DNA of 49,198 bases from Neoakkermansia glycaniphila (GCF_001683795.1 NZ_LIGX01000010.1:1-49198), one strand, 5' to 3'; positions 26,307 to 36,383 are shown, counted from the first letter of the stretch. Notes: a model not told the origin generated them from the letters alone. Numbers and translations are program-made.

Positions 26307-27729
26307 CTTTTTTTCCATGAAACGACCGATTCTTATTTCCTGCCTTTCCGGAGTGCTGCTGCTGCCTGCGTGCATGGTCGGCCCCGATTTCAAGGGTGCG
26401 CCGCAACAGGATTTGCCCGCCTCGTGGGCTACTGCCGTACCGCCTGCGGTCGATAAGGATGCCCTGACGCACTGGTGGCAGCTTTTCGGCGACAATCAGC
26501 TGGAATCCCTGCTTGAACAGGCTGTCAACAACAATCCCGATATGGTGGCGGCAGCGTTGCGCATTAAGGAGGCGGAATCGTCCGCACGGATTGCCGGAGC
26601 CGCTCTGCTGCCTTCGGCCAGTGCTTCGGGCAGCCAGTCTACGGCTCCTTCTTCGGGATTCAGTTCTACTTCACACGGCAAATGGGGGCTTGGTGCGTCC
26701 GCTTCGTGGGAGCTGGATATTTTCGGAGGGAACAGGCGTTCCATCGAGGCTGCGCTGGCGAATCTCCGTTCGACGGAAGCGTCGGCTGCCGCTGTGCGTA
26801 CGGCGTTGCTGGCCAATGTCGCTTCGGCCTATTTCGACTGGATTGCCGCGGAGGAGCAGCTTCGTATTGCGAAGGAGCAGCTCGATTATCAGCAGCATAC
26901 GTATGAGATTGTGGTGCAGAGGCAGAGTGTCGGTTTTGCCGCCGATCTGGATCTGGAGCAGGCGAAGGCGCAAATCGCTTCGACGAAGAGTACGATTCCT
27001 GCCATGGAGGCCGCGAGGCAGAATGCAAGGAATCAGCTTGCGATTTATCTCGGTTCCTATCTGGACCGGGTCAAGCTGTCCATGCCTTCGGCCGATGTAT
27101 ATAATAAGATTCCTTCGGTGCCGACTGGGCTTCCTTCCGATCTGTTGCGGAGGCGTCCCGATATTATTCAGGCGGAAGAGGATTTGCACGCGGCGACGGC
27201 GAATGTCGGCGTTGCTGTGGCTGATTTGTTCCCGAAGTTTTCGTTGACGGGCAGCGTGAATACCAGCGCCGGATCTGATTTTGCCGGGATGTTCTCTTCC
27301 GGAAAGTCGTCGTGGGCGCTGGGTGGAGGCGTGAACCAGAGTATTTTCCAGGGCGGAGCCTTGTGGGAGCGCGTGCGGCAGCAGAAGACCGCGACGCAGC
27401 GGTCTGCGGAATCCTACCGGAAGACGGTGGTTGTGGCGATGAGCGAGGTGGAGTCCTGCCTGATCAATTATGCACAGGTGATGCAGCAGCTTCCCTTGTA
27501 TGAAGAAGCTCGCCGCGCCAATCGTGAAGCTGCCCGCATTTCGCTGAAGCTTTATACGGCAGGTATGACGGATTTCCTGAATGTGGCAAGCGCGCAGCAG
27601 TCGTGGCTTTCGTCCGAAGAGAGGCTTGTTTCGGCACGCCAGAGCCTGCGGCAGAATATGGCGAATCTGTACAAGGTGCTCGGCGGCGGCTGGGATGCTT
27701 CGCGCGTGCAGGCTTTATCGAAGAGGTAG
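26299..27729 (+). CDS. Outer-membrane efflux lipoprotein (NodT/TolC family)
   Basis: About 476 aa, with a lipoprotein signal ending LLLPACMVGPDFK; the C-P-D-F-K type start is typical of NodT-family channels. The body has the repeated outer-membrane efflux halves, including WWQLFGDNQLESLLEQAVNNNPD, QRQSVGFAADLDLEQAKAQ, LLRRRPDIIQAEEDLHAATA and the second-half counterpart with LYTAGMTDFLNVASAQQSWL. It forms the exit duct of the tripartite pump. The ATG at 26299 overlaps the permease stop by eight bases; a second ATG at 26317 would also keep the signal peptide. Confidence 0.93.
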   Translation: MNNFFSMKRPILISCLSGVLLLPACMVGPDFKGAPQQDLPASWATAVPPAVDKDALTHWWQLFGDNQLESLLEQAVNNNPDMVAAALRIKEAESSARIAGAALLPSASASGSQSTAPSSGFSSTSHGKWGLGASASWELDIFGGNRRSIEAALANLRSTEASAAAVRTALLANVASAYFDWIAAEEQLRIAKEQLDYQQHTYEIVVQRQSVGFAADLDLEQAKAQIASTKSTIPAMEAARQNARNQLAIYLGSYLDRVKLSMPSADVYNKIPSVPTGLPSDLLRRRPDIIQAEEDLHAATANVGVAVADLFPKFSLTGSVNTSAGSDFAGMFSSGKSSWALGGGVNQSIFQGGALWERVRQQKTATQRSAESYRKTVVVAMSEVESCLINYAQVMQQLPLYEEARRANREAARISLKLYTAGMTDFLNVASAQQSWLSSEERLVSARQSLRQNMANLYKVLGGGWDASRVQALSKR

Positions 27730-27746
27730 GATGTGTGGACTACCGC

Positions 27747-27771
27747 CTCCCATGCGGTTCGCATGGGAGGG
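27747..27771. repeat. Perfect hairpin after the efflux operon
   Basis: CCTCCCATGCG / CGCATGGGAGG, an 11-bp perfect stem with a three-base loop, 17 bases after the outer-membrane channel gene. No T-run follows on either strand, so it is not a standard intrinsic terminator. Confidence 0.6.
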
Positions 27772-27865
27772 ATGGGGCATGAGCCTGATGGGCGGTGTGC
27801 GATGTTTCGTTTTATCGGCAAGAAGGGTGATGTTTTTTTGCAGGTCAGAGTTTTGCTGCCCGGAG

Positions 27866-27893
27866 TTGACAAGATGCCCGGATATGATAATTT
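27866..27893 (+). promoter_or_regulatory. Promoter of the 27902 lipoprotein gene, predicted leaderless
   Basis: TTGACA (perfect -35), 16-base spacer, TAATTT, eight bases to the ATG at 27902. Confidence 0.5.
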
Positions 27894-27901
27894 GAGCGTG
27901 T

Positions 27902-28480
27902 ATGAAGATCGTTTATCTACCCTTGATCGTCTTGTTTTTGGCGGCTTGCCAAAGTGTGAAGCTCGACGAGTCGCCTATTGTGGTGTCGCCGGGTTTTTAC
28001 CATTTGACGCATACTCCTGCGGCTCAGGCGAATTTGGAGAAAGCCGGGGCTTCGTTGGATGCGGCATTGGCCGTGTTGCAGGCGGATGGGCGTGTGAAGC
28101 ATCCCCGGCGTGTGGGCCGCGAGATCGTGGCTCTGTTGGATAGCGAGAAAACAGCGGCGATGGTGAAGATGTTGTCGGACTGCATCGAGCGCGAGATGCT
28201 TGCCGAGGATCCGAAGGCCAATGTGGACAAGTTGCTGGTGTACGAGACGGAGAAGAGCATAGGCGCAGCTTATGATCGGCTGATGGCGAGTTTTCCGGCA
28301 AAGGCGAGGGAGGAGTTCGGGCAGTTCGTGAAGTCGTATCAGGAGAGTGTGATTCAGAGCAGGAAAGATCCCGAAGATTACCGCCAGTTTTACAGGGACG
28401 AGCAGTCCAGCCTCAGATCGGAGGTGTATATGGCCCTCTGGATTACGCTTGAGCGGTATGCGCTGCCGGTTCCAAGGTGA
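27902..28480 (+). CDS. Small lipoprotein of unknown function
   Basis: A 192-aa lipoprotein whose signal peptide ends VLFLAACQS. The mature part is mainly helical and charged, with no catalytic motif that I recognise; EKAGASLDAALAVLQADGR and KANVDKLLVYETEKS are examples of its amphipathic helices. It lies alone between the efflux operon and fhs and appears to have its own promoter. No family could be assigned. Confidence 0.72.
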   Translation: MKIVYLPLIVLFLAACQSVKLDESPIVVSPGFYHLTHTPAAQANLEKAGASLDAALAVLQADGRVKHPRRVGREIVALLDSEKTAAMVKMLSDCIEREMLAEDPKANVDKLLVYETEKSIGAAYDRLMASFPAKAREEFGQFVKSYQESVIQSRKDPEDYRQFYRDEQSSLRSEVYMALWITLERYALPVPR

Positions 28481-28540
28481 TGGCGGCGTTGGTGGCGCAG
28501 GTGTGCGGGCCGGGGCGGTGCGAGGTTCTTTTTTTGCTGG

Positions 28541-28560
28541 GCATCGCATGCATGTGATGC
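28541..28560. repeat. 20-base near-perfect palindrome upstream of fhs
   Basis: GCATCGCATG then CATGTGATGC: the two 10-base halves are inverted copies with one mismatch. It lies about 60 bases upstream of the fhs -35 and could be an operator; no regulator can be named. Confidence 0.4.
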
Positions 28561-28619
28561 GGCAGGGAGTTTGCATCTATCTGTTGGGGAGGATTGCCGA
28601 TTTTGGACGGAGTCGGGTC

Positions 28620-28648
28620 TTGATTGCTGCGGCGGTTTCTGGTATGTT
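28620..28648 (+). promoter_or_regulatory. Promoter of fhs, predicted leaderless
   Basis: TTGATT, 17-base spacer, TATGTT, six bases to the ATG at 28655. It rules out the earlier in-frame start at 28571. Confidence 0.6.
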
Positions 28649-28654
28649 GGCAGC

Positions 28655-30292
28655 ATGATTGGAAAGACAAGACCGATTTCAGAAGTGGCCGAGTATCTCG
28701 GCATTGATGCCGCGCAGGTGATTCCCTACGGTTCGGATAAGGCAAAGGTGTCGATCAAGGCGCTGAAGGGCCGCCCGTTGAAAGGGAAGCTGATTCTGAC
28801 TTCGGCTTTGACGCCGACAGCGGCAGGCGAGGGCAAGACGACGATTTCGATCGGTCTGGCGCAGGGGCTGCAGGCGATCGGGAAGCGGAGCGTGCTGGCT
28901 CTCCGCGAGCCTTCGATGGGTCCGGTGTTCGGCCGCAAGGGCGGAGCGACGGGGGGCGGGATGAGTTCGCTGACTCCGGCGGATTCGATCAATTTGCATT
29001 TTACGGGTGATTTCCATGCGATTACGTCGGCGCACAATTTGCTGAGTGCGGTGATCGATAATGCGCTGTTCTACGGGACGACGCGGCTGGATCCTGCGAA
29101 GGTGACGTGGAAGCGGGTGCTGGATATGAACGACCGTTCGCTTCGCAATGTGGTGATCGGCCTGAACAAGCAGGGGGTGGCGCGTGAGAGTTCGTTCGAT
29201 ATTACGCCCGCCAGCGAGATTATGGCAGTGTTGTGCCTGTCCGAGTCTATGGACGATTTGCGCGAGCGGCTCGACCGGATGGTGATCGGTTTTACGAGGG
29301 ACGACGAGGCGGTGTATGCCCGCGAGATGAAGGTGACGGGGGCGCTGCTGGCGGTGCTGAAGGATGCGGTGAATCCGAATCTCGTGCAGAGTATCGAGGG
29401 GGTGCCCGCGTTTGTGCATGGCGGCCCGTTCGCCAATATCGCGCACGGCTGCAATTCGGTGCTGGCGACGAAGATGGCGCTGGCCTACGGCGATTATGTG
29501 GTGACGGAGGGCGGTTTCGCGTTCGATCTGGGGGCGGAGAAGTTTTTGGATATCAAATGCCGCCAAGCGGGGCTTTCGCCGGATGCGATCGTGATTGTGG
29601 CGACGATTCGTGCCTTGAAGATGCATGGCGGCGTGGCCAAGGATCAGCTCGAGACGCCTGATGTGGAGGCGGTGAAGCGTGGTCTGGAGAATTTGGGGGC
29701 GCATTTGGAGAGTGCGGCGAGGTTCAAGCGTCCGGTGGTGGTGGCGATCAATCTGTTCGCCGCTTCCGATACGGCGGAGGAGGTGCAGGCCGTGAAGGAT
29801 TTTTGTGCAGGGATGGGCGTTCGCTGTGCGGCGGCGGATGTGTTCGGCAAGGGCGGCCCCGGTGCCGAGGAGCTGGCTCGGCTGGTGGCGGAGGCTGCCG
29901 ATGAGCCGAGTCCGGAGTTCTCCTGCCTGTATGGGCTGGATGATGCGGTGGAGGTGAAGATGGAGAAGATCGCGACGCAGATGTACGGCGCGGACGGGGT
30001 GGATGTGTCCGCCCCGGCACGCAAGAAGCTGGCTTTGCTGGAGAAGAACGGGCTGACGGGGCTTTCCGTTTGCATGGCGAAGACGCAGAATTCCCTGTCG
30101 GACGATGCGTCTCTGTTGGGGCGGCCACGCGGGTTCAGGATTCATGTGCGCGATTTCGAGATTGCCAATGGTGCGGGGTATCTGGTGGCGTTGACGGGTA
30201 CGATTATGCGTATGCCCGCCTTGCCGCGCGTGCCTTCGGCCGAGCAGATCGATGTGGATGAGGATGGACGTATTACGGGGATGAAGGGGTAA
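28655..30292 (+). CDS. fhs: Formate--tetrahydrofolate ligase
   Basis: A 545-aa enzyme of normal family length. The P-loop-like TPTAAGEGKTTISIGLAQGL, LREPSMGPVFGRKGGATGGG, NLHFTGDFHAITSAHNLL and FAFDLGAEKFLDIKCR are highly conserved in FTHFS. It makes 10-formyltetrahydrofolate from formate, THF and ATP and feeds purine and one-carbon metabolism in the cytoplasm. The start MIGKTRPISEVAEYLG at 28655 fits both the family and the promoter. It precedes typA but has its own promoter and is probably monocistronic. Confidence 0.97.
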   Translation: MIGKTRPISEVAEYLGIDAAQVIPYGSDKAKVSIKALKGRPLKGKLILTSALTPTAAGEGKTTISIGLAQGLQAIGKRSVLALREPSMGPVFGRKGGATGGGMSSLTPADSINLHFTGDFHAITSAHNLLSAVIDNALFYGTTRLDPAKVTWKRVLDMNDRSLRNVVIGLNKQGVARESSFDITPASEIMAVLCLSESMDDLRERLDRMVIGFTRDDEAVYAREMKVTGALLAVLKDAVNPNLVQSIEGVPAFVHGGPFANIAHGCNSVLATKMALAYGDYVVTEGGFAFDLGAEKFLDIKCRQAGLSPDAIVIVATIRALKMHGGVAKDQLETPDVEAVKRGLENLGAHLESAARFKRPVVVAINLFAASDTAEEVQAVKDFCAGMGVRCAAADVFGKGGPGAEELARLVAEAADEPSPEFSCLYGLDDAVEVKMEKIATQMYGADGVDVSAPARKKLALLEKNGLTGLSVCMAKTQNSLSDDASLLGRPRGFRIHVRDFEIANGAGYLVALTGTIMRMPALPRVPSAEQIDVDEDGRITGMKG

Positions 30293-30329
30293 TGCCTTTC
30301 TGCATCAAGACGATTGTTGCAAGTTTGAC

Positions 30330-30358
30330 TTGACAAAAGCGCCTTGTCAGGGTACCTC
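30330..30358 (+). promoter_or_regulatory. Promoter of typA
   Basis: TTGACA (perfect -35), 17-base spacer, poor -10 (TACCTC), ten bases to the ATG at 30369. Confidence 0.4.
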
Positions 30359-30368
30359 TTCTCGCCGT

Positions 30369-32198
30369 ATGCCAGATCCTTCGAAGTTCCGCAATCTCGC
30401 CATCATCGCTCACGTTGACCATGGCAAAACTACATTGGTCGACCAGCTTTTGAAGGCGGGGGGGACTTACCGTGAGAATCAGGCGGTGCAGGAGCGCGCG
30501 ATGGATTCGATGGATCTGGAGCGGGAGAAGGGTATTACGATCAAGGCGAAGAATACGTCGATCCACTGGCACGGCCATACGATCAATATCGTGGATACTC
30601 CCGGCCACGCCGATTTCGGTGCGGAGGTGGAGCGTGTGATGAAGATGGTGGACGGCGTGCTGCTGGTGGTGGATGCCTATGAAGGCCCGCAGGCGCAGAC
30701 CCGCTTCGTGCTCCGCAAGGCGTTGCAGGAAGGTTTGATGCCGATTGTGGTGGTGAACAAGATCGACCGCCCGCATGCCAATGCCGCCGCCGTGAAGGAT
30801 CAGGTGCTTGAGCTTTTTCTGGAACTGGGTGCCACGGACGAGCAGTTCGAGGCTCCGTTCGTGTACGGTTCCGCCCGCGACGGGTATTTCATGGATCATC
30901 TCGAGAATGATCCGCCTGTGGATTGTACGCCGCTGCTGCACAAGATTGTGGCGCATATTCCGGCTCCGAAGGATGCCGATGCCGATGGCGATTTCCGGAT
31001 GCTGATTTCCAATATCGACTGGGATGATTATGTGGGTCGTATTGCGATCGGCCGCATTTCTTCCGGTAGCGTGCAGAAGGGCGATACGGTGCATTTGCTG
31101 CGTGCGGACGGTTCCCGCGTGCAGGGCAAGGTGACGAAGCTTTTTGAATATTCCGGTCTGGGTACGAGCGATTCCGCTGTGGGTGAAGCGGGGAATATCG
31201 TCGGCCTTGCCGGGTTCGAGAATGTGGATATCGGCGAGACGCTGGTTTCGAATCCGGAAGATGAGGCGTTGCCGTTCGTGGCGATTGATCCGCCGACGAT
31301 TTCGATGGAGTTTTCGATCAATGACGGTCCGTTTGCCGGGCAGGACGGGAAGTACGTGACGTCCCGCGTGATTCGCGACCGCCTGGAGCGCGAGATAAAG
31401 ACGAATATTTCGATCAAGATGGAGGATACGGATGCGGCTGGCATTTTCTCCGTGTCCGCCCGCGGGGCGATGCAGATTGCCGTGCTGGTGGAGACGATGC
31501 GCCGGGAAGGTTTCGAGGTGTGCGTATCCCGCCCGAAGGTGATTACGATCGAGAAGGACGGTCGCAAGATGGAGCCGTTCGAGACTCTGTATATCGAAGT
31601 GCCGGACGAGTGCGCCAATGGTGCGGTGCGCCTGTTGACGTCGCGCAAGGGGGTGCTGGAGCATATGGAGACGAAGGGTACGGGCAGGACGTTCCTGCAG
31701 GCGTACATTCCGACGCGCGGTATTATCGGCTTCGAGTTCGAGCTGGTGAATCTGACGTCCGGCCATGGTATTTTCTCCCACCTGTTCCGCGAGTATGCTC
31801 CCTTTGCGGGTGAGATTTCGACGCGCCAGACGGGTACGCTCGTTTCGATGGAGACGGGTGTGGCGACGCCGTATTCGCTGTTTGCCCTGGAAGACCGGGG
31901 TCGCCTGTTCGTCGGTGCGGCGGAGAAGGTGTATGAAGGGCAGTTGATCGGCGAGAATCCGCGTGCGAATGATTTGCCCGTGAATCCGTGCCGTGAAAAG
32001 CATTTGACGAATCATCGTTCCGCGAATAAGAACGATAGTATTCAGCTGACTCCGAAGGTGGAGTTTACGCTGGAACGCGCCATCGAGTATATCGAAGCGG
32101 ACGAGCTGGTGGAGGCTACTCCCAAGAATATCCGCCTGCGCAAGCGCCTGCTGAGTGCGAACGATCGCAAGCGGGCCGAGCGCCGCGCCGAATCCTGA
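30369..32198 (+). CDS. typA: Ribosome-associated GTPase TypA/BipA
   Basis: A 609-aa translational GTPase. G1 [16 protein letters not shown]2 [14 protein letters not shown]3 [16 protein letters not shown]4 VNKIDRP and G5-like GSARDG are intact; domain II, the EF-G-like domains III and V, and the BipA-specific C-terminal domain ([37 protein letters not shown]) follow. It assists ribosome assembly and stress growth. The start at 30369 ([13 protein letters not shown]) fits the family better than an in-frame codon 39 bases earlier. It is followed at ten bases by the ABC exporter pair, which may be co-transcribed. Confidence 0.96.
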   Translation: MPDPSKFRNLAIIAHVDHGKTTLVDQLLKAGGTYRENQAVQERAMDSMDLEREKGITIKAKNTSIHWHGHTINIVDTPGHADFGAEVERVMKMVDGVLLVVDAYEGPQAQTRFVLRKALQEGLMPIVVVNKIDRPHANAAAVKDQVLELFLELGATDEQFEAPFVYGSARDGYFMDHLENDPPVDCTPLLHKIVAHIPAPKDADADGDFRMLISNIDWDDYVGRIAIGRISSGSVQKGDTVHLLRADGSRVQGKVTKLFEYSGLGTSDSAVGEAGNIVGLAGFENVDIGETLVSNPEDEALPFVAIDPPTISMEFSINDGPFAGQDGKYVTSRVIRDRLEREIKTNISIKMEDTDAAGIFSVSARGAMQIAVLVETMRREGFEVCVSRPKVITIEKDGRKMEPFETLYIEVPDECANGAVRLLTSRKGVLEHMETKGTGRTFLQAYIPTRGIIGFEFELVNLTSGHGIFSHLFREYAPFAGEISTRQTGTLVSMETGVATPYSLFALEDRGRLFVGAAEKVYEGQLIGENPRANDLPVNPCREKHLTNHRSANKNDSIQLTPKVEFTLERAIEYIEADELVEATPKNIRLRKRLLSANDRKRAERRAES

Positions 32199-32208
32199 TT
32201 CCGTTTGC

Positions 32209-34047
32209 ATGCAGACGCCTTCTCCAGACGCTTCCACCCGGGAAAAGTTGCGTTTTCTCTGGGTGTCCTATATCCGTCAGCAGAAGAGGACTCTGCTCTG
32301 GGCGATTTTTTTCGGAGGCATTGCAGCGGCTACGGCGGGTTTCGGTATTCCCTACATGATGGAGCATGTGTTCCCCGTCGTGTTCGGGAAGGATCCGCTG
32401 CCCGAGGGCGTGGAGGCGTTTTTGCGGCAGTATTTTGCGTCGGAGGATTTGCCGGATGTGACTTTGTGGGCAGCGGCGGCGATGCTGCCGCTGGTGATGA
32501 TGGTGCGCGGGATGGCTGCGTTCATGAATGTGTTTTTGCTGAGCAAGGCGGGGCTCCGGATTCTGGAGAATTTGCGCCTTGCCGTTTTTTCGCGGTTGCA
32601 GGAGCTGCCTCTGGCCTACCACGAGCGGTTCAAGCAGGGCGAGCTGATCAGCCGGGTGATTCACAATACGCAGTTTTTGCAGAGCGGGATGCTGACGATC
32701 ATGAACGATGTCGTGATTCAGCCGCTGACGCTGGTTGCCGCAATGACGTATTTGGTCGTCGCCGCCCTGAATAGCGAGCAGGTGCCGGTGCTGCTGGTGA
32801 ATATGGTGGTGGCGACGCTGTGCATTCCCATCATCAAGAAGGTGGGCAGTGCGATGCTGAAGAAGATGCGCGATATGATGAGCGGTCTCGGCGATATTAC
32901 GGCGACGGTGCAGGAGAATCTTTCGGCGCAGAGGGATGTGCGTGCGTTCAATATGGAGGCTCAGCAGGAGGAGACCTTTCTGGGGCAGATACGGCGGATG
33001 ATGACGGCTTTGTTCCGGATGACGGTTTGCAGTCAGGCGTTGACTCCGGTGATTGAGATTTTGAGCGCGGTGGCGTTGGCCTATGCGCTGTATATGGGCT
33101 GTTCGCACGGGTTGACTCTGGAGCAGTTTACGGCTATTGCGCTGGCTTTGTACTATTGCTACGATCCGATCAAGAGGCTGGGTACGGTGCATAACCAGTA
33201 CAAGCTGACGCTGACGCTTGTGGATAGTTTGCTGGGTGTGTTGTCCGCGAAGGATGAGACTCCCGAGCCGGAGCGCCCGGTGCCGCTGAAGCATCCGAGG
33301 GGCGAGGTGCGGTTCGAGCATGTGAATTTCGCCTATGTAGCCGATAATCCCGTGCTTCGGGATGTGGATGTGCATGTGCCTGCGGGGCAGATTGTGGCGT
33401 TGGTGGGGCCGAGCGGTTCGGGCAAGACGACGTTTATCAATTTGCTGTGCCGTTTTTACGATGTGGTGGACGGTTCGGTGAAGATCGACGGGGTGGATGT
33501 GCGCGATGTTTCGCGAAAAGACCGTACGGAGGCTGTGGGGCTTGTGTCCCAGCATCCGGTGATGTTCCATACGACGATCAAGGAGAATATCCGGATGGGC
33601 CGTCAGGATGCGACGGATGAGGAGGTTTTCCGTGCCGGAGCTCTCGCTTCGGTGAACGAGTTTACGGAGCAGCATGCGGATGGGTACGAGCGCGAGATCG
33701 GCGAGGGCGGCGAAGGTCTGTCCGGCGGGCAGCGGCAGCGCGTGTCTATCGCCCGCGCATTCCTGAAGAATGCGCCGATTTTGATTCTGGATGAGGCGAC
33801 GGCTTCTCTCGATATGACGAGTGAGGCGCGTATTCAGGCGTCGCTGAACGAGCTGGCGAAGGGCCATACGACGTTCGTGATTGCGCACCGTTTCAGTACG
33901 ATCCGCATGGCGCACCGCATTCTCGTGTTCGAGTCTGGCCGCATTGTGGCGGACGGTTCGCATGAGGAATTGTATGCTTCTTCGACGTTGTACAGGGATC
34001 TGTACGATAAGCAGATTATGCATGCCGGAAAGGAGGCTGCGGTATGA
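32209..34047 (+). CDS. ABC exporter, MsbA-like, first of a pair
   Basis: A 612-aa half-transporter: six-helix transmembrane domain (~20-330) fused to an ATPase domain with Walker A VGPSGSGKTTFINLL, Q-loop LVSQHPVMF, signature LSGGQRQRVSIARAF, Walker B ILILDEATASLD and H-loop IAHRFSTIR, so it is catalytically complete. The start at 32209 (MQTPSPDASTREKLRFLW) avoids overlap with typA. It overlaps the next, similar gene by four bases (ATGA), suggesting a heterodimer. MsbA-type exporters flip lipid A or other lipids; the substrate is unproved, and a peptide or drug exporter is possible. Confidence 0.9.
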   Translation: MQTPSPDASTREKLRFLWVSYIRQQKRTLLWAIFFGGIAAATAGFGIPYMMEHVFPVVFGKDPLPEGVEAFLRQYFASEDLPDVTLWAAAAMLPLVMMVRGMAAFMNVFLLSKAGLRILENLRLAVFSRLQELPLAYHERFKQGELISRVIHNTQFLQSGMLTIMNDVVIQPLTLVAAMTYLVVAALNSEQVPVLLVNMVVATLCIPIIKKVGSAMLKKMRDMMSGLGDITATVQENLSAQRDVRAFNMEAQQEETFLGQIRRMMTALFRMTVCSQALTPVIEILSAVALAYALYMGCSHGLTLEQFTAIALALYYCYDPIKRLGTVHNQYKLTLTLVDSLLGVLSAKDETPEPERPVPLKHPRGEVRFEHVNFAYVADNPVLRDVDVHVPAGQIVALVGPSGSGKTTFINLLCRFYDVVDGSVKIDGVDVRDVSRKDRTEAVGLVSQHPVMFHTTIKENIRMGRQDATDEEVFRAGALASVNEFTEQHADGYEREIGEGGEGLSGGQRQRVSIARAFLKNAPILILDEATASLDMTSEARIQASLNELAKGHTTFVIAHRFSTIRMAHRILVFESGRIVADGSHEELYASSTLYRDLYDKQIMHAGKEAAV

Positions 34048-35828
34048 GGGAACGCATGATGCGCTATTTGCGGTATCTGCTGCCGATGAAGTGGTGGTTC
34101 CTGCTGGCGATTCTGTCCGGCGTGATTGCCGCCGGGGCGAGCGGCATGGGGATTCCGTTCATGATCTACAAGGTGTTTCCGGTGGTGTTCGATCCGTCGA
34201 AGATGCCGGAGGCTGTTTCCGAGTTTATGGCGGCGCGGGTCGATCCCGCGAATTTGAAGAATGTGCTGCTTTTGCTGGCCTGTGCCGTGATGCCTGTGGT
34301 TTTCGTCATCCGTGGGGTGGCGATGTGGCTGAATGCGGTGCTGGTGAGTTATGTGGGTATGAAGATTCTGGAGCATATCCGCATGGATGTGTTCAGGAAG
34401 CTGCAGTCTTTGCCCCTTTCTTTCCTCGAACGCCAGCAAAAGGGCGATCTGATCAGCCGCGTGATTACGGATACGCAGAATGTGCAGACGATGATCACGC
34501 AGGTGTCGAACGATATCATCAAGCAGCCGCTGACGGCGGTAAGCGCGATTGGGGTTCTGGTCTACATGATGTACGAGCAGGGGACGATGGGGATGATGCT
34601 GACGAATATCGGCTTCGCCGCACTGGCTCTCGCTCCCATCATCATTTGCGGCAAGCGTATTGCGAACCGTTCGCGCAAGGCGCAGAAGGGGCTTGGAGAT
34701 ATTACCTCCGTGGTGCAGGAGAGTCTGGCTTCGCAGCGGGAGATTCGTTCCTACGGGTTGGAACAGCGGCAGATTGACGAGTTGTCAAAGGGTACGGACA
34801 AGTATTGCAAGGATCAGCTGAAGGCAGTGAAGTATCAGCAGATTCTCGTGCCGGTGATGGAGACGGTGACGGCTCTCGCTCTGGCGAATATGCTGGTGCA
34901 GGGCCGTGCGATGGGGATGACGCTGACGGATTTCCTGGGTATCGCCGGGGCGTTGTTCTTTGCGTTCGATTCGATGAAGAGGGCAGGTATAGCTTTCAAT
35001 AAGTTGAATCAGGCGCAGGCTTCGCTGGAACGCCTCGATGCGATTCTTTCCGAACCGGATACGATGCCCGATCCCGAGCTGCCGCAGCCGATCGGGCGTG
35101 TGGAAGGACGGATTTCGTTCCGTAACGTGAATTTCAGCTACGAGGAGGGCAAGCCCATTCTGAAGAATATCCAGGTGGAGATTCCCGCCGGGCAGGTGGT
35201 GGCTCTTGTGGGGCCGAGCGGCGCCGGGAAGACGACGTTTGCCAGCCTGATTCCCCGGTTCTACGATGCGACGTCCGGCGCGGTGCTGATTGATGGGGTG
35301 GATGTGAAGGATGTGGCGAAGACGGAGCTGCGCAGGCATTTGGCTCTGGTTTCCCAGCATGCGATGCTGTTCCGCCAGTCCATCAAGGAGAATATTCGCA
35401 TCGGCCGTCCACAGGCGGAGGATGAAGAGGTCTTGCAGGCAGCCAGGGAAGCTTCCGTGTTCTCATTCCTCGACGATCAGCCTCAGGGGATCGATACGGT
35501 GCTGGGCGATGCCGGAGGCGGCCTTTCCGGCGGTCAGCGGCAGCGCGTGGCCATTGCCCGCGCATTCCTGAAGGATGCTCCGATTCTGATTCTGGACGAA
35601 GCGACGGCGGCTCTCGACGCCGAGAGCGAGGAGAAGATTCAGCACGAGCTGGAACATCTCGTGAAGGGGCGTACGACTCTGATCGTGGCGCACCGTTTCA
35701 GCTCCATCCGGGTGGCGGATCGCATTCTGGTGTTCAGCCACGGGGAGATCGTGGGCGACGGGACGCATAGCAAGTTGTATTCCTCCTGTCCGCTGTACCG
35801 GGAGCTGTACGACAAGCAGGGTATTTGA
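34044..35828 (+). CDS. msbA: ABC exporter, MsbA-like, second of a pair
   Basis: A 594-aa half-transporter like its upstream neighbour: six membrane helices, then Walker A VGPSGAGKTTFASLI, Q-loop LVSQHAMLF, signature LSGGQRQRVAIARAF, Walker B ILILDEATAALD with the catalytic Glu, and H-loop VAHRFSSIRVAD. MsbA similarity is somewhat clearer here than in the first member (VFRKLQSLPLSFLERQQKGDLISR). The four-base ATGA overlap indicates coupled translation and equal stoichiometry. Both ATP sites look competent, so homodimers of each are equally possible. Confidence 0.88.
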   Translation: MRERMMRYLRYLLPMKWWFLLAILSGVIAAGASGMGIPFMIYKVFPVVFDPSKMPEAVSEFMAARVDPANLKNVLLLLACAVMPVVFVIRGVAMWLNAVLVSYVGMKILEHIRMDVFRKLQSLPLSFLERQQKGDLISRVITDTQNVQTMITQVSNDIIKQPLTAVSAIGVLVYMMYEQGTMGMMLTNIGFAALALAPIIICGKRIANRSRKAQKGLGDITSVVQESLASQREIRSYGLEQRQIDELSKGTDKYCKDQLKAVKYQQILVPVMETVTALALANMLVQGRAMGMTLTDFLGIAGALFFAFDSMKRAGIAFNKLNQAQASLERLDAILSEPDTMPDPELPQPIGRVEGRISFRNVNFSYEEGKPILKNIQVEIPAGQVVALVGPSGAGKTTFASLIPRFYDATSGAVLIDGVDVKDVAKTELRRHLALVSQHAMLFRQSIKENIRIGRPQAEDEEVLQAAREASVFSFLDDQPQGIDTVLGDAGGGLSGGQRQRVAIARAFLKDAPILILDEATAALDAESEEKIQHELEHLVKGRTTLIVAHRFSSIRVADRILVFSHGEIVGDGTHSKLYSSCPLYRELYDKQGI

Positions 35829-35876
35829 GTTCATTGCACGGTTTGCTCTGTTGCAGGTTTGTTACACTTTTTTGGC

Positions 35877-35905
35877 TTGTGGCGGGAGGTTCCCGTCTGT
35901 ACACT
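35877..35905 (+). promoter_or_regulatory. Promoter of the 35913 gene, predicted leaderless
   Basis: TTGTGG, 17-base spacer, TACACT, seven bases to the ATG at 35913. Confidence 0.45.
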
Positions 35906-35912
35906 GTGAGGC

Positions 35913-36383
35913 ATGAGATGGCACGGTTTTCTTTTCGGTGTGGCAGTTGTTGCCGTTGCAGGCGTTGCGGCTCCCGCATGGGGGCAGGAGGAGTCTGTTT
36001 CGCAGGTTCTTGACAAAATCGAAACGAGTCTCAGGGAGATGGAGCGCCTGCTTGACGGTGTGAAGGATAAGGCTTCTGCCGATGCCGCCGCCGTACCGCT
36101 GGAGAAGATCAAGGAGAGTCTTCAGGTGTTGAAGACGTCTCAATATCTCGACGGGGAACGCGTTCCCGTACCCGATGCGAAGGATGTTCCCGCGCTGGAA
36201 AGGCGTATTGAGGCGATCGACCGTCTCAACAAGGATATTCTTCTCAAGGTGGCTCTGCTGGATGGCAAGATGTATTACGATAGCCAGGCTCTTCTTGAGC
36301 TGCTGCAGCCTCTCGTTCCCGTGGCCCCGCCTGCGGATAAGGCGGAAGAGAAGCCTGCCGCAGTTTCCGAAAAGGATGCTTGA
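35913..36383 (+). CDS. Small secreted helical protein (member 2 of the local paralogue family)
   Basis: A 156-aa protein with a signal peptide (MRWHGFLFGVAVVAVAGVAAPAWG) and a charged helical body. VKDKASADAAAVPLEKIKESL aligns in position and character with the ASAEKGTAELQTLK segment of the 7727-8164 product, and MYYDSQALLELL near the end with CYGNDALKAIL. It is the most divergent of the three. The C-terminus is Pro/Ala/Glu-rich. It lies 87 bases upstream of the third member. Function unknown; a periplasmic coiled-coil role is inferred. Confidence 0.68.
   Translation: MRWHGFLFGVAVVAVAGVAAPAWGQEESVSQVLDKIETSLREMERLLDGVKDKASADAAAVPLEKIKESLQVLKTSQYLDGERVPVPDAKDVPALERRIEAIDRLNKDILLKVALLDGKMYYDSQALLELLQPLVPVAPPADKAEEKPAAVSEKDA

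Noticed and set aside
28481..28654. Folate-type riboswitch in front of fhs
   Set aside because: The predicted transcript starts at or next to the start codon, so there would be no leader to hold a riboswitch, and no conserved aptamer bases were recognised.
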